Below, piece after piece: positions 44,826 to 52,999 of a stretch of DNA of 64,000 nucleotides. The notes below the pieces were generated by a model. It saw only the letters and a program-made list of their open reading frames with translations, was not told the origin of the DNA and did not search any database. A program made the position numbers and the translations under genes. Every line of letters starts with the position of its first letter. Within the stretch, counting starts at the first letter, position 1. Source of the DNA: Alphaproteobacteria bacterium (lineage in GTDB: Bacteria > Pseudomonadota > Alphaproteobacteria > UBA6615); contig JAALLF010000018.1 in the NCBI GenBank assembly GCA_011087645.1, positions 1 to 64,000 on the forward strand. Direction: 5' to 3'.

Positions 44826-46805
44826 ATGCCAAAGTTTTCTATTATGAAGCGTATAATATTACGTGCCAAACACATATTATTAGCGATAACGTCAGTAATG
44901 CTTATCCGAGTTCTTTACGCTAGGCATCTTAAAAAAGCCGGGCTAAATAACCTACCGCTAATCCAAATCATCTCCTCCGCCTTTGTGAATCGGATCCTCT
45001 CGTTTCGGCTGCGCAACTTCATGCTGGGGTTGTCAGACCCTATGTCTATCACCTGGGCGGGAACTTCCGACAGCTTGCTAACACCTCATTTCGGTTTAGT
45101 TCATATGGGCCTAAGCCGATCGAGATACAGGGACTACCCCTACATCGGGCTGATTTTATTTACCGGCATCCTCAAGCGCCTCGGCTACATAAAGGAGGTG
45201 CAGGCATTCTGTTTGTCACTGAGCGAGACCAGCACTGGTCGGGTCAAGGCTATCGCGCTGAGAGAGCTGGGAGACATTGAGCATCTCCATCACAATTGGT
45301 TTAAGCAGCTGGCCGATCCGCACCGCGAGAATGTTTTCTTTGTGCCGTCTGAGGTCTTTGCCGTTAAAGACGGCGCGCCATATGAGGCACATCTCACGCA
45401 CGTTTCTCCCGAGACAGTTCTCGACTACTACCGCCGGGCGCAGGAAGCCGACCCGACATTCGCGTGGCTAGGCTATGAAATTGCGCGCCTCAACCGCGAC
45501 GCCGGGCGCTTGGAGCAAGCCATCGAGCATCACCTGCGTGCCGCCGCCAATGGTGCGGGAGAAATACCCCGATTGGTGGCACGGCAAATCCAATACCTAT
45601 TGGATGGCGACCGACCGGCTTACCAGCTGAATTTTCCCGACTTACCGGGGATAGCGTTGGCACGGTATTCCCCCAAGCGCGTGCGATTGGCCGCGATGTC
45701 TGACCTATCCGACGACCGGCATGACGTGACGACGGTATGGGATGAGATGAGCCTAGATATTGATTACCGAACCAGTAGTAACAGGGAAACGGTCAGCGTT
45801 GCGAAAACCATATCCTATCCAGCTCTGGGATACGGGCGTTTCACCAACCTGCGCAGGTTGGGTCATCCATTTTCGTTGGTCGACGAAGAAACACTGCTCA
45901 CCGACACCATTCATTTTCATCCGCCCAACTATCCGATGTTCAATACCCACCTGCTCGCAACCGACAAAAACCAAGCTGTGGTGACGTTGCACCAGACGCC
46001 GAACTTCCCGGGCATGGCGCATGTGCATGAGCCGGTGATCCTGCTGGGCGGTGGCGCGAAGCTGAATTATTTCCACACGATCTTCGAGGCCTTGGGAAGT
46101 CTGGCGTTAATCGAAAATGAAAATTTTTTCCCCGACCGCTGCATAATGTTGAATAGGGGGGCGCCGCCATGGCTAATGGAATTAATGGCCGCATTGGGGA
46201 TCACCAACGATTTATTAAGTCTGGCGTACGACGACAATGATGCTTCGAAATATGTCTTTCATGACGCTTTGCAAGTTGCGTGCCCATCGAAGATGACCGT
46301 GCCTCACCCCTTGGCGATCGACTTCCTGCGTCGCCGTCTGTATCCTAAAACATGCCGCCCGAAGCCCGGCAAATATTTGCACCTGGACCGAACAAGTACA
46401 CGCTCCATCGATAGCGGGCGCAAAAAGGAGTTTCACACATACTTGGAAAGCCAGGGCTTCGAAATCGTCGAACCCGGGACCATGTCCATCCGCGAACAGG
46501 TGGAGCTTTATAAGGATGCTGAAATCGTCAGCGCATTAGGCGGTGCGGCGCTGAGCAACCTCTTGTTTGCCCCCCAAGGATGCAAGGTGATCGTTGTTGC
46601 GCCGACCACGCACGTATATGAAATATGGAGCGTCGTCACCAAGTGCCTCGGTCAGAAATTATGGATGTGCCTCACGGACCCCGCCGCCCAATATCCCAAT
46701 CCATATTATTTGTGGTGTGGTGCGGCATTGGAATATGACATCGCCACCTACCAAGCCTGCCTGAATGAGGCAATTGGCTCACAAGTTGGACGCAGCCAGG
46801 AGTGA
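44826..46805 (+). CDS. GT61-family glycosyltransferase with long N-terminal region
   Basis: The product has 659 residues. Residues 390-640 form a family 61 (DUF563) glycosyltransferase domain: VILLGGGAKLNYFHTIFEAL, KYLHLDRTSTRSIDSGRK and SIREQVELYKDAEIVSALGG with AALSNLLFAPQG. The N-terminal 350 residues are helical, with an apparent TPR-like part (TVLDYYRRAQEADPTFAWLG, EIARLNRDAG) but no recognised catalytic motif. GT61 enzymes add xylose or related sugars. The start ATG follows a GGGG stretch. The 106 bases upstream form a divergent promoter region shared with the beta-propeller gene. Confidence 0.85.
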   Translation: MPKFSIMKRIILRAKHILLAITSVMLIRVLYARHLKKAGLNNLPLIQIISSAFVNRILSFRLRNFMLGLSDPMSITWAGTSDSLLTPHFGLVHMGLSRSRYRDYPYIGLILFTGILKRLGYIKEVQAFCLSLSETSTGRVKAIALRELGDIEHLHHNWFKQLADPHRENVFFVPSEVFAVKDGAPYEAHLTHVSPETVLDYYRRAQEADPTFAWLGYEIARLNRDAGRLEQAIEHHLRAAANGAGEIPRLVARQIQYLLDGDRPAYQLNFPDLPGIALARYSPKRVRLAAMSDLSDDRHDVTTVWDEMSLDIDYRTSSNRETVSVAKTISYPALGYGRFTNLRRLGHPFSLVDEETLLTDTIHFHPPNYPMFNTHLLATDKNQAVVTLHQTPNFPGMAHVHEPVILLGGGAKLNYFHTIFEALGSLALIENENFFPDRCIMLNRGAPPWLMELMAALGITNDLLSLAYDDNDASKYVFHDALQVACPSKMTVPHPLAIDFLRRRLYPKTCRPKPGKYLHLDRTSTRSIDSGRKKEFHTYLESQGFEIVEPGTMSIREQVELYKDAEIVSALGGAALSNLLFAPQGCKVIVVAPTTHVYEIWSVVTKCLGQKLWMCLTDPAAQYPNPYYLWCGAALEYDIATYQACLNEAIGSQVGRSQE

Positions 46806-46808
46806 TGC

Positions 46809-47531
46809 ATGGCCGTCTTAAACGAACTTGAAGCAGTATGGCGGGATGGCGAGCTCGCCGCCCCCGGAATCGAGCTATCGGAGTTGTACCAAGAGGTTAT
46901 GCAGGGTCCGCCCATCGTCCTCCACAATGTATTCTCCAGGAAAAAATTAGAAAAGCTACGCTCCCAGGTCCATCGCTGGGGTCAAGAAGTCGCAAGCAAG
47001 CCTCCACAAACCTACATCGACGAGAACTTTCATTCCTTCGAATCGGGGATTAGTCCTCGACAGAAAACACCGCACATGTACCATGCCTATAATTTTAACC
47101 AGATAACGCAACTACCCGCATACCTGCGCGACACGTTGACGCAAATATCCGACCCGCTACGTATTTTCCAGAACGAACTCACCGGCAACAAAGCTGGGTA
47201 TGAGGTAAACGCGCAAGGGTTCAAGCTTCACCCCCAGTTTATCCAGTATCCCAGCGGTGGCGGCATGCTCGGCAAACATACTCATCCACTTGAACCACAG
47301 CGTATCGGACTGATTTTAGCGTGTTCGAAACGCGGAACAGACTTCACAAGCGGCGGCACATATTTCGAACTGGATGGTGAATCCGTGTCATCAGATGAAA
47401 TTCACGACATCGGGGATATGCTTTTGTTCAGGTTTGACCTGCCTCATGGGATCAGTCCGATTGACGAAGACGCTGCACTGGAGGATACGTCAGAACGCGG
47501 GCGGTGGACATTTGTCCTCCCCTATCACTAA
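46809..47531 (+). CDS. Probable Fe(II)/2-oxoglutarate-type dioxygenase
   Basis: The product has 240 residues. The C-terminal half has the jelly-roll pattern seen in 2OG oxygenases: GGGMLGKHTHPLEPQRIGLI (histidine in place of a first ligand), RGTDFTSGGTYFEL, then DIGDMLLFRFDLPHGISPID with a second His, and RGRWTFVLPYH where the Arg would bind the cosubstrate carboxylate. The exact metal triad is not certain. Hydroxylation of a sugar or lipid group is inferred from the neighbours. It starts three bases after the GT61 stop. Confidence 0.65.
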   Translation: MAVLNELEAVWRDGELAAPGIELSELYQEVMQGPPIVLHNVFSRKKLEKLRSQVHRWGQEVASKPPQTYIDENFHSFESGISPRQKTPHMYHAYNFNQITQLPAYLRDTLTQISDPLRIFQNELTGNKAGYEVNAQGFKLHPQFIQYPSGGGMLGKHTHPLEPQRIGLILACSKRGTDFTSGGTYFELDGESVSSDEIHDIGDMLLFRFDLPHGISPIDEDAALEDTSERGRWTFVLPYH

Positions 47532-47565
47532 TCCATTTCACTTGTCGGTAAAAAAGGGCGGCGCG

Positions 47566-48324
47566 ATGGAAGACGGGAATTACAAGCAGCAGGTTCGTGG
47601 GACACAAGAACAAGTCACAAATCGCGAACGCCTCTACAGTTTGTATGAAAACGCGCCGATCCCAACGGATCAGATGCTATTGAATCTGCCGCTGTTCATG
47701 CGCTCTAGCTTGGTGGCAAAGCTACTCCACTTTAACGAAGCCTACAGCCGCATAATTAGTTTACCGGGCGCCATTATGGAATTCGGCGTCTGGTGGGGCC
47801 AGAACTTGGCACTGTTCGAAAATCTGCGCGCCGTGCACGAGCCCTACAACCACGCACGGCGTATCGTTGGCTTCGATACCTTTGAAGGCTACCCCGAACC
47901 ATCCGACAAAGACATCAAATCCGAAACCCTAACTGTTGGCGGTTACACGGTTTCCGAAAACTATGAAGACTATCTCAAGGAAATTCTGGCCTGTCACGAA
48001 AATGAAAACGTTATGTCGCAAATCAAGAAGACGAGCCTCGTCAAGGGCGACGCTAGCGAAAGTATTCAAACCTACCTTAAAGAGCACCCGGAGACTGTGG
48101 TGGCCATGGCGTGCTTCGACATGGCGCTTTTTGAACCGACCCGCGATGTGCTCAGAGCGCTCATGCCGCACTTTATCAAGGGCACAGTGTTGGTATTCGA
48201 CGAATTCTATTCCGAAGAATTTCCAGGCGAAACACTTGCCATCCGCGAAACCCTGGGGACCAGCACCCACCGAATCGAACGCTCGGCCTTCCTACCCGAT
48301 CGCGCCTATCTTACTATCGAATAG
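47566..48324 (+). CDS. TylF/MycF-like O-methyltransferase
   Basis: The product has 252 residues. The SAM-binding start is GAIMEFGVWWGQNLALFENL, the acidic residue is in IVGFDTFEGYPEP, and VVAMACFDMALFEPTRDVLR with HFIKGTVLVFDEFYSEEFPG matches the metal-dependent TylF/MycF sugar O-methyltransferase family. The region around AYSRIISLPGAIMEF is also typical. It most likely methylates a sugar hydroxyl on the growing glycan. The ATG at 47566 follows AAAAGGG, 35 bases after the dioxygenase stop. Confidence 0.82.
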   Translation: MEDGNYKQQVRGTQEQVTNRERLYSLYENAPIPTDQMLLNLPLFMRSSLVAKLLHFNEAYSRIISLPGAIMEFGVWWGQNLALFENLRAVHEPYNHARRIVGFDTFEGYPEPSDKDIKSETLTVGGYTVSENYEDYLKEILACHENENVMSQIKKTSLVKGDASESIQTYLKEHPETVVAMACFDMALFEPTRDVLRALMPHFIKGTVLVFDEFYSEEFPGETLAIRETLGTSTHRIERSAFLPDRAYLTIE

Positions 48325-48404
48325 CCCAACATACCGATCGCACCATTTGTGCCCTAAACCCAACACCAAAGATCTGAGGCAATGAGCCATAGTCTCCGTT
48401 ATTG

Positions 48405-49430
48405 ATGATTTACACGGACCATCACGAATACCAACACAAGTTGGAACGTAGAAGACCGCCCATGCTACCCAATTATTTTCATGTCGGACAACCCAAGGCC
48501 GGCAGCACAACCCTGCATTTCATGCTAGTCGACCATCCCGATGTCTGCTTAGTCAAAAGCAAGGAAGCGCACTTTTTCGATATTGACGAGGCCTACGATA
48601 AGGGTCTGGATTTTTATCGGAAGGCCCACTTCGCCCATTGCGTAGGGCAGAAGGTTGTCGGCGACATCACCCCCGCCTATTTCAATGCCGTTGCGCTGGA
48701 ACGCATCGCAAAGGATTTTGGCGATACGGCCAAGATCACGGTTTGTTTTCGGTTCCCAGTGGCACGTACTTATTCGCACTATTATCATTCAGTCCGTCTG
48801 TTGGAAGAACGCCAATCGCTGTTCACCCGGCTCCAACCGAACACCGGATACTTAAGGGCCAGCTGCGGCGGCAATATCTTCGAAAAGATATTGGAACTGT
48901 TCCCGCGCGAAAACGTAATGCCAATGATATTCGAGCGCGATCTGGTCAGTTCCGGCTCCATCCAGGCTTATGATAAGGTTTGTAACTTCCTTGGCATCGA
49001 GCCTGCCAAGGTGCCAGAAAACGAGAAGAAAGGTGTGGGCTTTCGCCCCAACGTCGCGATCGCTAACCACAATGGTTCGGTTGAGGACTATCGAGGTGCA
49101 CACGAATTCAAAAAGGGCGACGTCATCATCGAGACCCTACAATGGACGACCCATTACCATGCCGAAGTGATTTCCAATCCCGACTCAGAAACCCGCGAGC
49201 GATACACCACCATTTTCGATGAGGTCACCACCGAACTCACTAACGACCAAGTGCGGGAGATCTACGCGTCCAACTTCGCGGAAGACGTGGAAAAGCTGAA
49301 AGAGCTGTTGGGGGATGACATTCCCGAGTGGTCGCTCGACGACCGGACAATAAAGGCACCGCCCCAGCTTGAAAGCCGTATCGGGAGAAAACCGTCCATC
49401 CTTCATAAACTCCGAGAGCGATTTGGCTGA
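48405..49430 (+). CDS. Sulfotransferase (PAPS-dependent)
   Basis: The product has about 341 residues, or 322 if translation begins at the ATG at 48462 (MLPNYFHVGQPKAG), where the domain itself begins. The 5'-phosphosulfate loop is VGQPKAGSTTLHFMLVDHPD and the 3'-phosphate loop is VCFRFPVARTYSHYYHSVRL, which together are diagnostic of PAPS sulfotransferases. Transfer of sulfate to a sugar hydroxyl is inferred from its neighbours. It is the last gene of the rightward glycan operon. No ATP sulfurylase or APS kinase is present, so PAPS must come from the host. Confidence 0.85.
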   Translation: MIYTDHHEYQHKLERRRPPMLPNYFHVGQPKAGSTTLHFMLVDHPDVCLVKSKEAHFFDIDEAYDKGLDFYRKAHFAHCVGQKVVGDITPAYFNAVALERIAKDFGDTAKITVCFRFPVARTYSHYYHSVRLLEERQSLFTRLQPNTGYLRASCGGNIFEKILELFPRENVMPMIFERDLVSSGSIQAYDKVCNFLGIEPAKVPENEKKGVGFRPNVAIANHNGSVEDYRGAHEFKKGDVIIETLQWTTHYHAEVISNPDSETRERYTTIFDEVTTELTNDQVREIYASNFAEDVEKLKELLGDDIPEWSLDDRTIKAPPQLESRIGRKPSILHKLRERFG

Positions 49431-49508
49431 TGTCTGGTAGCACTACCAAAGCAATTCGGATTGAGGTAAATACGGGAACCCCGTCACGTCCGGTGATGCA
49501 CCAATCCC

Positions 49509-49655
49509 TCACAACAACGCATGCACCCGGGCACACAGTTCAGGCACGACTTCGGCCCTGAACCAACTGTTCTTGCGTTCCCACGCGGCGGCGCGCCGGC
49601 TCGGAGGGGCTCTGGCGGACGGTCCGGCGCATTGTCGCGCCAGCCCCGCACGGAT
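49509..49655 (-). pseudogene. Decayed 3' fragment of a uracil-DNA glycosylase gene
   Basis: On the - strand the last 48 codons before TGA at 49509-49511 end AWERKNSWFRAEVVPELCAR then VHALL. The intact glycosylase at 54596-55192 ends AWERKNPWFMAEVVPELRAR then VHALL: 22 of the last 25 residues agree. DNA similarity runs on to about 49675, but an in-frame TAA at 49656-49658 and scrambled sequence before it show the fragment is dead. It has no start and cannot encode the enzyme. Its orientation is the same as that of the intact gene. Confidence 0.82.
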
Positions 49656-49683
49656 TTACTCATAGAGCAATTGGGCTTCTGAC

Positions 49684-49866
49684 GTGAGACCCGAGTTCCC
49701 TCCAGTCATAGGGAGAGAGTTGATCAAAGAGCGTGAAAAATATGTTCGGCTCTTATCGCATTCAAAAAATGCACAAGAGCAGAAAGTTTTCGGTGATTGG
49801 ATAACCGAGTACGAAACACTCGCTGGCGAAGTATTTAGCGCGTTAAAAGGACGTGGTAGCGCATAA
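49684..49866 (+). CDS. Possible small helical protein
   Basis: A 60-codon frame starts with GTG at 49684 and contains helical, charged sequence (LIKEREKYVRLLSHSKNAQE, then VFGDWITEYETLAGEVFSAL). No ribosome site or family is recognised. The remaining bases of the 49431-50095 gap, apart from this frame and the glycosylase fragment, hold nothing recognisable. Confidence 0.3.
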   Translation: MRPEFPPVIGRELIKEREKYVRLLSHSKNAQEQKVFGDWITEYETLAGEVFSALKGRGSA

Positions 49867-50095
49867 TTTCGCACTAGAATTACGGGAAAATCGCCGACAC
49901 TAGGCGTCAAATGCCGGTTATTAGACACAAAACCGCAGTTGAATTCAGTCGCGCTTTTACTACTCTACCATCAACTTTCACGATGATGACGGTGGATTTC
50001 TCAGCCCAACAATCGACCATGTCGCAATCTTAGCGGGCTGTTAGTTTCTTGCCGCTGACACAACTCCAAGATTGCGTGTTCGTTTACAGTGCGCC

Positions 50096-51139
50096 CTATG
50101 AACCTTGAATGCTCGATATCATAACTTCCAAGACGCTTATAAAGGTTTCAATGTTACCGTTTATTCTTTCACTTTCAGCCAAGAGTTTTTCTTTTGCCTC
50201 CTCAAACTCTTTTTCATTCGCTCGCTCTTTAGGGGCTACATCGTCACCACTGTCGTTCTCGAAGAATGAACGGAGTTCATCAACGTATTTTTTCCGAATA
50301 CTAGCGTCGACCATCAAATCCAGGTCAAACATTTCACGATATTCAGCTACGAAATCTTCTATTTGATTTTGTAAAAGATTCTTTTCTTCTTCGGGTAAAA
50401 TGCCGAATACCGGCAAATCAAATTGTGCAATTATAAACAGTTTTCCGGTTTTCGCCGGTGATACCCATGGGTCGTTAAAATAATAGGAAGGCCCAAAGGC
50501 AAAATCAGATTTCGCACTTAGGAGTTCCGCAAAAGTGCCTATCTGCTTAAAATCGGCTAATCCGTCGGCTAATCTGACTGAAAACTTTGCCCCTGCTAAT
50601 TCGGTTATTCCACGCCCATAGGTTGTTTGCGCACGTTTTTCCAACTCTTCCAATATAAAACGTCTGTTTAAGCTAATTGTGACACTTAGTTGGTTCTCGA
50701 TTTTTTCGATTTGGCTCGTTAAAGTTTCTATCTCTATCTTTAATCGCTCGCTCTGGCCCGCCAACTTAATCGCGTCCGTTGTTAAACCAGCATTTCTTTC
50801 GAACAGTGCTTTCTGCCGGTCTCTTAATCTTGTTACCTCTGTTCTAATAGCCCCCAGATTTTCAGTTTCTATACCTGCAATCCGTCTTAGGCTTTCAATT
50901 TCATTGGTTTGTAGCGAAATGCGTTGATTGGCTCCCGAGATTTTTTCGTTCAACGATTTTGACTGATCTTCCAAAATTCCCTTTTTGATGAAAAGACTTT
51001 TATTTTGTTCTCGTAAGTCCAAATTTTCTATAACTGGCCCCAACGTCATGAACCCAATTATCGCTATTGCAAGCGTTCCGATCGCCGCGAGCCAACCCGG
51101 AAGTGCGTTTGACAAGAACATCTTCCATTCAATAGACAT
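50096..51139 (-). CDS. Membrane-anchored coiled-coil protein of unknown function
   Basis: The product has 347 residues from the ATG at 51139, which follows GGGGG. One membrane helix is near the start (LPGWLAAIGTLAIAIIGFMT), followed by about 150 residues of coiled coil (LFIKKGILEDQSKSLNEKIS, IESLRRIAGIETENLGAIRT, LKIEIETLTSQIEKIENQLS). The C-terminal 170 residues are a mixed domain with no recognised family. A single anchor plus a long coiled coil beside a recombinase is a layout seen in phage-satellite or defence cargo, but nothing proves such a role. Its coding sequence is AT-richer than the chromosome. Confidence 0.7.
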   Translation of the reverse strand: MSIEWKMFLSNALPGWLAAIGTLAIAIIGFMTLGPVIENLDLREQNKSLFIKKGILEDQSKSLNEKISGANQRISLQTNEIESLRRIAGIETENLGAIRTEVTRLRDRQKALFERNAGLTTDAIKLAGQSERLKIEIETLTSQIEKIENQLSVTISLNRRFILEELEKRAQTTYGRGITELAGAKFSVRLADGLADFKQIGTFAELLSAKSDFAFGPSYYFNDPWVSPAKTGKLFIIAQFDLPVFGILPEEEKNLLQNQIEDFVAEYREMFDLDLMVDASIRKKYVDELRSFFENDSGDDVAPKERANEKEFEEAKEKLLAESERINGNIETFISVLEVMISSIQGS

Positions 51140-51351
51140 CACAACCCCCGAAGCCCCGCCCAAGATCGTTGCCAAATAACGACGATACACACAATCATGC
51201 ACCTGATTAAAGCATAATGTCGATCGGCGTAGATCTCCCTTAGGTAGTAAATTGCTATTTCAAGAACTCAGCTTTTACAATCAGAAATTATTGGGATATC
51301 TGTATTCAAACGTCCCCTACGAATAAGTGCAGTGGGTGGATTTGTATTATA

Positions 51352-51888
51352 TCAATCCGGCAAACTGTCGGGCAGGTCAGGATTTGGCGAAATCTCGTGT
51401 TCACTAAGAAGGCGACGTTCGTCCAACCTTTGTTGAACAAGACCATTAAACAGCACCTTGTATAATTGAGATCCAGGTTCGGGTGTCAGCCCGCTCTTAT
51501 CCGCTTTCAATTCCTCTAATACCTGCCGTTTGATGAGTTCAATCTCAGCATCCTCACTGTTCGACGAGTTACCTGCGACGTTGGACTTGTCCGATGATTT
51601 GCGCGTAGATTTGTCTCGTCTTTGGATGAGTTTCTCACGCTGCTCTCGCGTTTTGACATGGCCGTAATGCTTGTCGAGCATTGTTACGCCGGTGCCCATC
51701 TGATCTTTGAGCAATGATGTTCCAGTTCCTTCCTCAAGTCTTATGGTGGCGTAGGAATGACGCAGGCTATACAGAGACAACGGCAACTCACTATCGCTGT
51801 CGTACAGAGAACAGGCTTTGAGCAAGTTATTGAAACCAATCCTGAAACTTTTGACTGGTTTTAGGTCCAGATTTTTGTGGTCAGACAA
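51352..51888 (-). pseudogene. Tyrosine recombinase, C-terminal part (after the frameshift)
   Basis: This frame continues the recombinase one base out of phase with the N-terminal part. It contains the catalytic Arg region YSLRHSYATIRLEEG (with Tyr where most recombinases have the first His of HxxR) and the nucleophile Tyr in VTMLDKHYGHVKT. Read from about 51888 (SDHKNLDLKPVKSF) it has the length expected for the rest of the catalytic domain plus a tail of about 80 residues (RRDKSTRKSSDKSN...). No independent ribosome site is evident. Confidence 0.75.
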
Positions 51889-52792
51889 ACGAGAATACGT
51901 GGTGTTTTTTCGTCAGTTTTTTGCCCTGCTTACTCAAATATGATTGCTGACGCGATCTAATTGCTTTCAAGCTGTCAGCAGCAGGATCGTCCAGAACCAC
52001 ATCACGTGGCTTCGTCTTCCCCCGTTTTGCGTGCAAATACGGCTCGTCCACATCGATAAACACGTCTGACCATTGCAACTTAGTCGTTTCACCTGTCCTC
52101 AATCCCGTATCGAGCAACACGACTATCCAATCGTATAGCAATTGCCGTTGTTCACGAGTAACCGCATTCTTGGTCTGATCAATTCGCGCTTCAGCGGTTT
52201 CGATGAGGGTCTTTAATTGATCACGTGTGAAGTTTGGCCTGCGGTCTTTATTTGCCTTCAAATTCGGAACATCCGGCGCGCTATATCTTGTGAGGTATCG
52301 TTTCCTGACGGCAAATTTAATCAGCCCGCGTAGCACTACGTTCTCGCGGTTTATCGTATCAGCTTTGGGTTCTTCTCCAGCCTTTGTGAGCTGTGTGCGC
52401 CGCCATTGCACGTACTCCCAAACATCATCTTCCGCCATTTCGCTGACATCAGGTAATCGCGATTTAAAATACGGCGAAAGGTAAAGCCTAATCCTACCTT
52501 CGTGATATTTTTTGGGACCACCTTTGGGCAAACTCGCAAGATATTCAGTACAGAGCATTTCAAAGCTCACAGCGTGCTGCGGTTTGCCCGATAATTCTCG
52601 TAAGCGAGCTTGATCGTATTTTTCTAGTGCCAGCCTCTTCGCTTCGACCTGATCTTTTGTTTTAAGGGATTGTCGAACAGCTTTTTTTGCACCATCTAGC
52701 CTGAAACGCACCCGCCAAACGCCATTATCGTGCAAGTAGATGCGGACGCCCGGTGCGACCTCTACCTGATCTTCTCCAACTGGTCTGGCCAT
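51881..52792 (-). pseudogene. Tyrosine recombinase/integrase, N-terminal part, frameshifted
   Basis: From the ATG at 52792 this frame gives 303 residues. It has the N-terminal arm-binding region (VAPGVRIYLHDNGVWRVRFR), the SAM-like core-binding domain (FEMLCTEYLASLPKGGPKKY) and the first catalytic Arg in LLDTGLRTGETTKLQWSDVF. It ends FSFV-stop at 51881. The missing remainder is encoded one frame over, so the full enzyme (about 480 residues) is interrupted at about 51888, consistent with a 2-base deletion in a TC repeat. It is the recombinase expected to have inserted the island at the tRNA 200 bases upstream. Confidence 0.85.
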
Positions 52793-52817
52793 TTCAAAAA
52801 CCCTACAGCGACTATTT

Positions 52818-52837
52818 GTGTACAATTTGTGTACAAC
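52818..52837 (+). repeat. Right copy of the terminal motif, candidate recombinase arm site
   Basis: GTGTACAATTTGTGTACAAC contains a tandem GTGTACAA and matches the left copy at 35401-35420 in 18 of 20 positions. It lies 26 bases upstream of the recombinase ATG and 163 bases inside the right tRNA junction, so it could serve both as an arm site and in autoregulation. Confidence 0.6.
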
Positions 52838-52952
52838 GATCGCATGGCCAACCGATTGATACAAAAGGATTTCTTCAAAACGACTATTTTGAAGAAATGA
52901 GCACAAGCTATAAAAGTTTCAGATGCAGCGAGCGCACAGGCTGAAATACTGT

Positions 52953-52980
52953 TTGCTTTCAATGTGTAAGCCAGTATGTT
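52953..52980 (+). promoter_or_regulatory. Island-borne promoter of the intact tRNA-Ala
   Basis: TTGCTT (52953-52958), a 16-base spacer and TATGTT (52975-52980) lie 20 bases upstream of the tRNA start. Each element matches the consensus in four of six positions. Because this DNA lies inside the island, the tRNA now depends on the element for its promoter. Confidence 0.45.
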
Positions 52981-52999
52981 CGCCGCCGCAGCAAATAGT

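Noticed and set aside
51880..51900. Programmed frameshifting in the recombinase
   Set aside because: The poly-A runs nearby are not in phase for a -1 slip, and the shift needed is +1; a deletion is simpler.
52793..52906. Longer recombinase start at 52906
   Set aside because: The extra 38 residues include the arm-site repeat region and have no family similarity; the ATG at 52792 starts the conserved domain.
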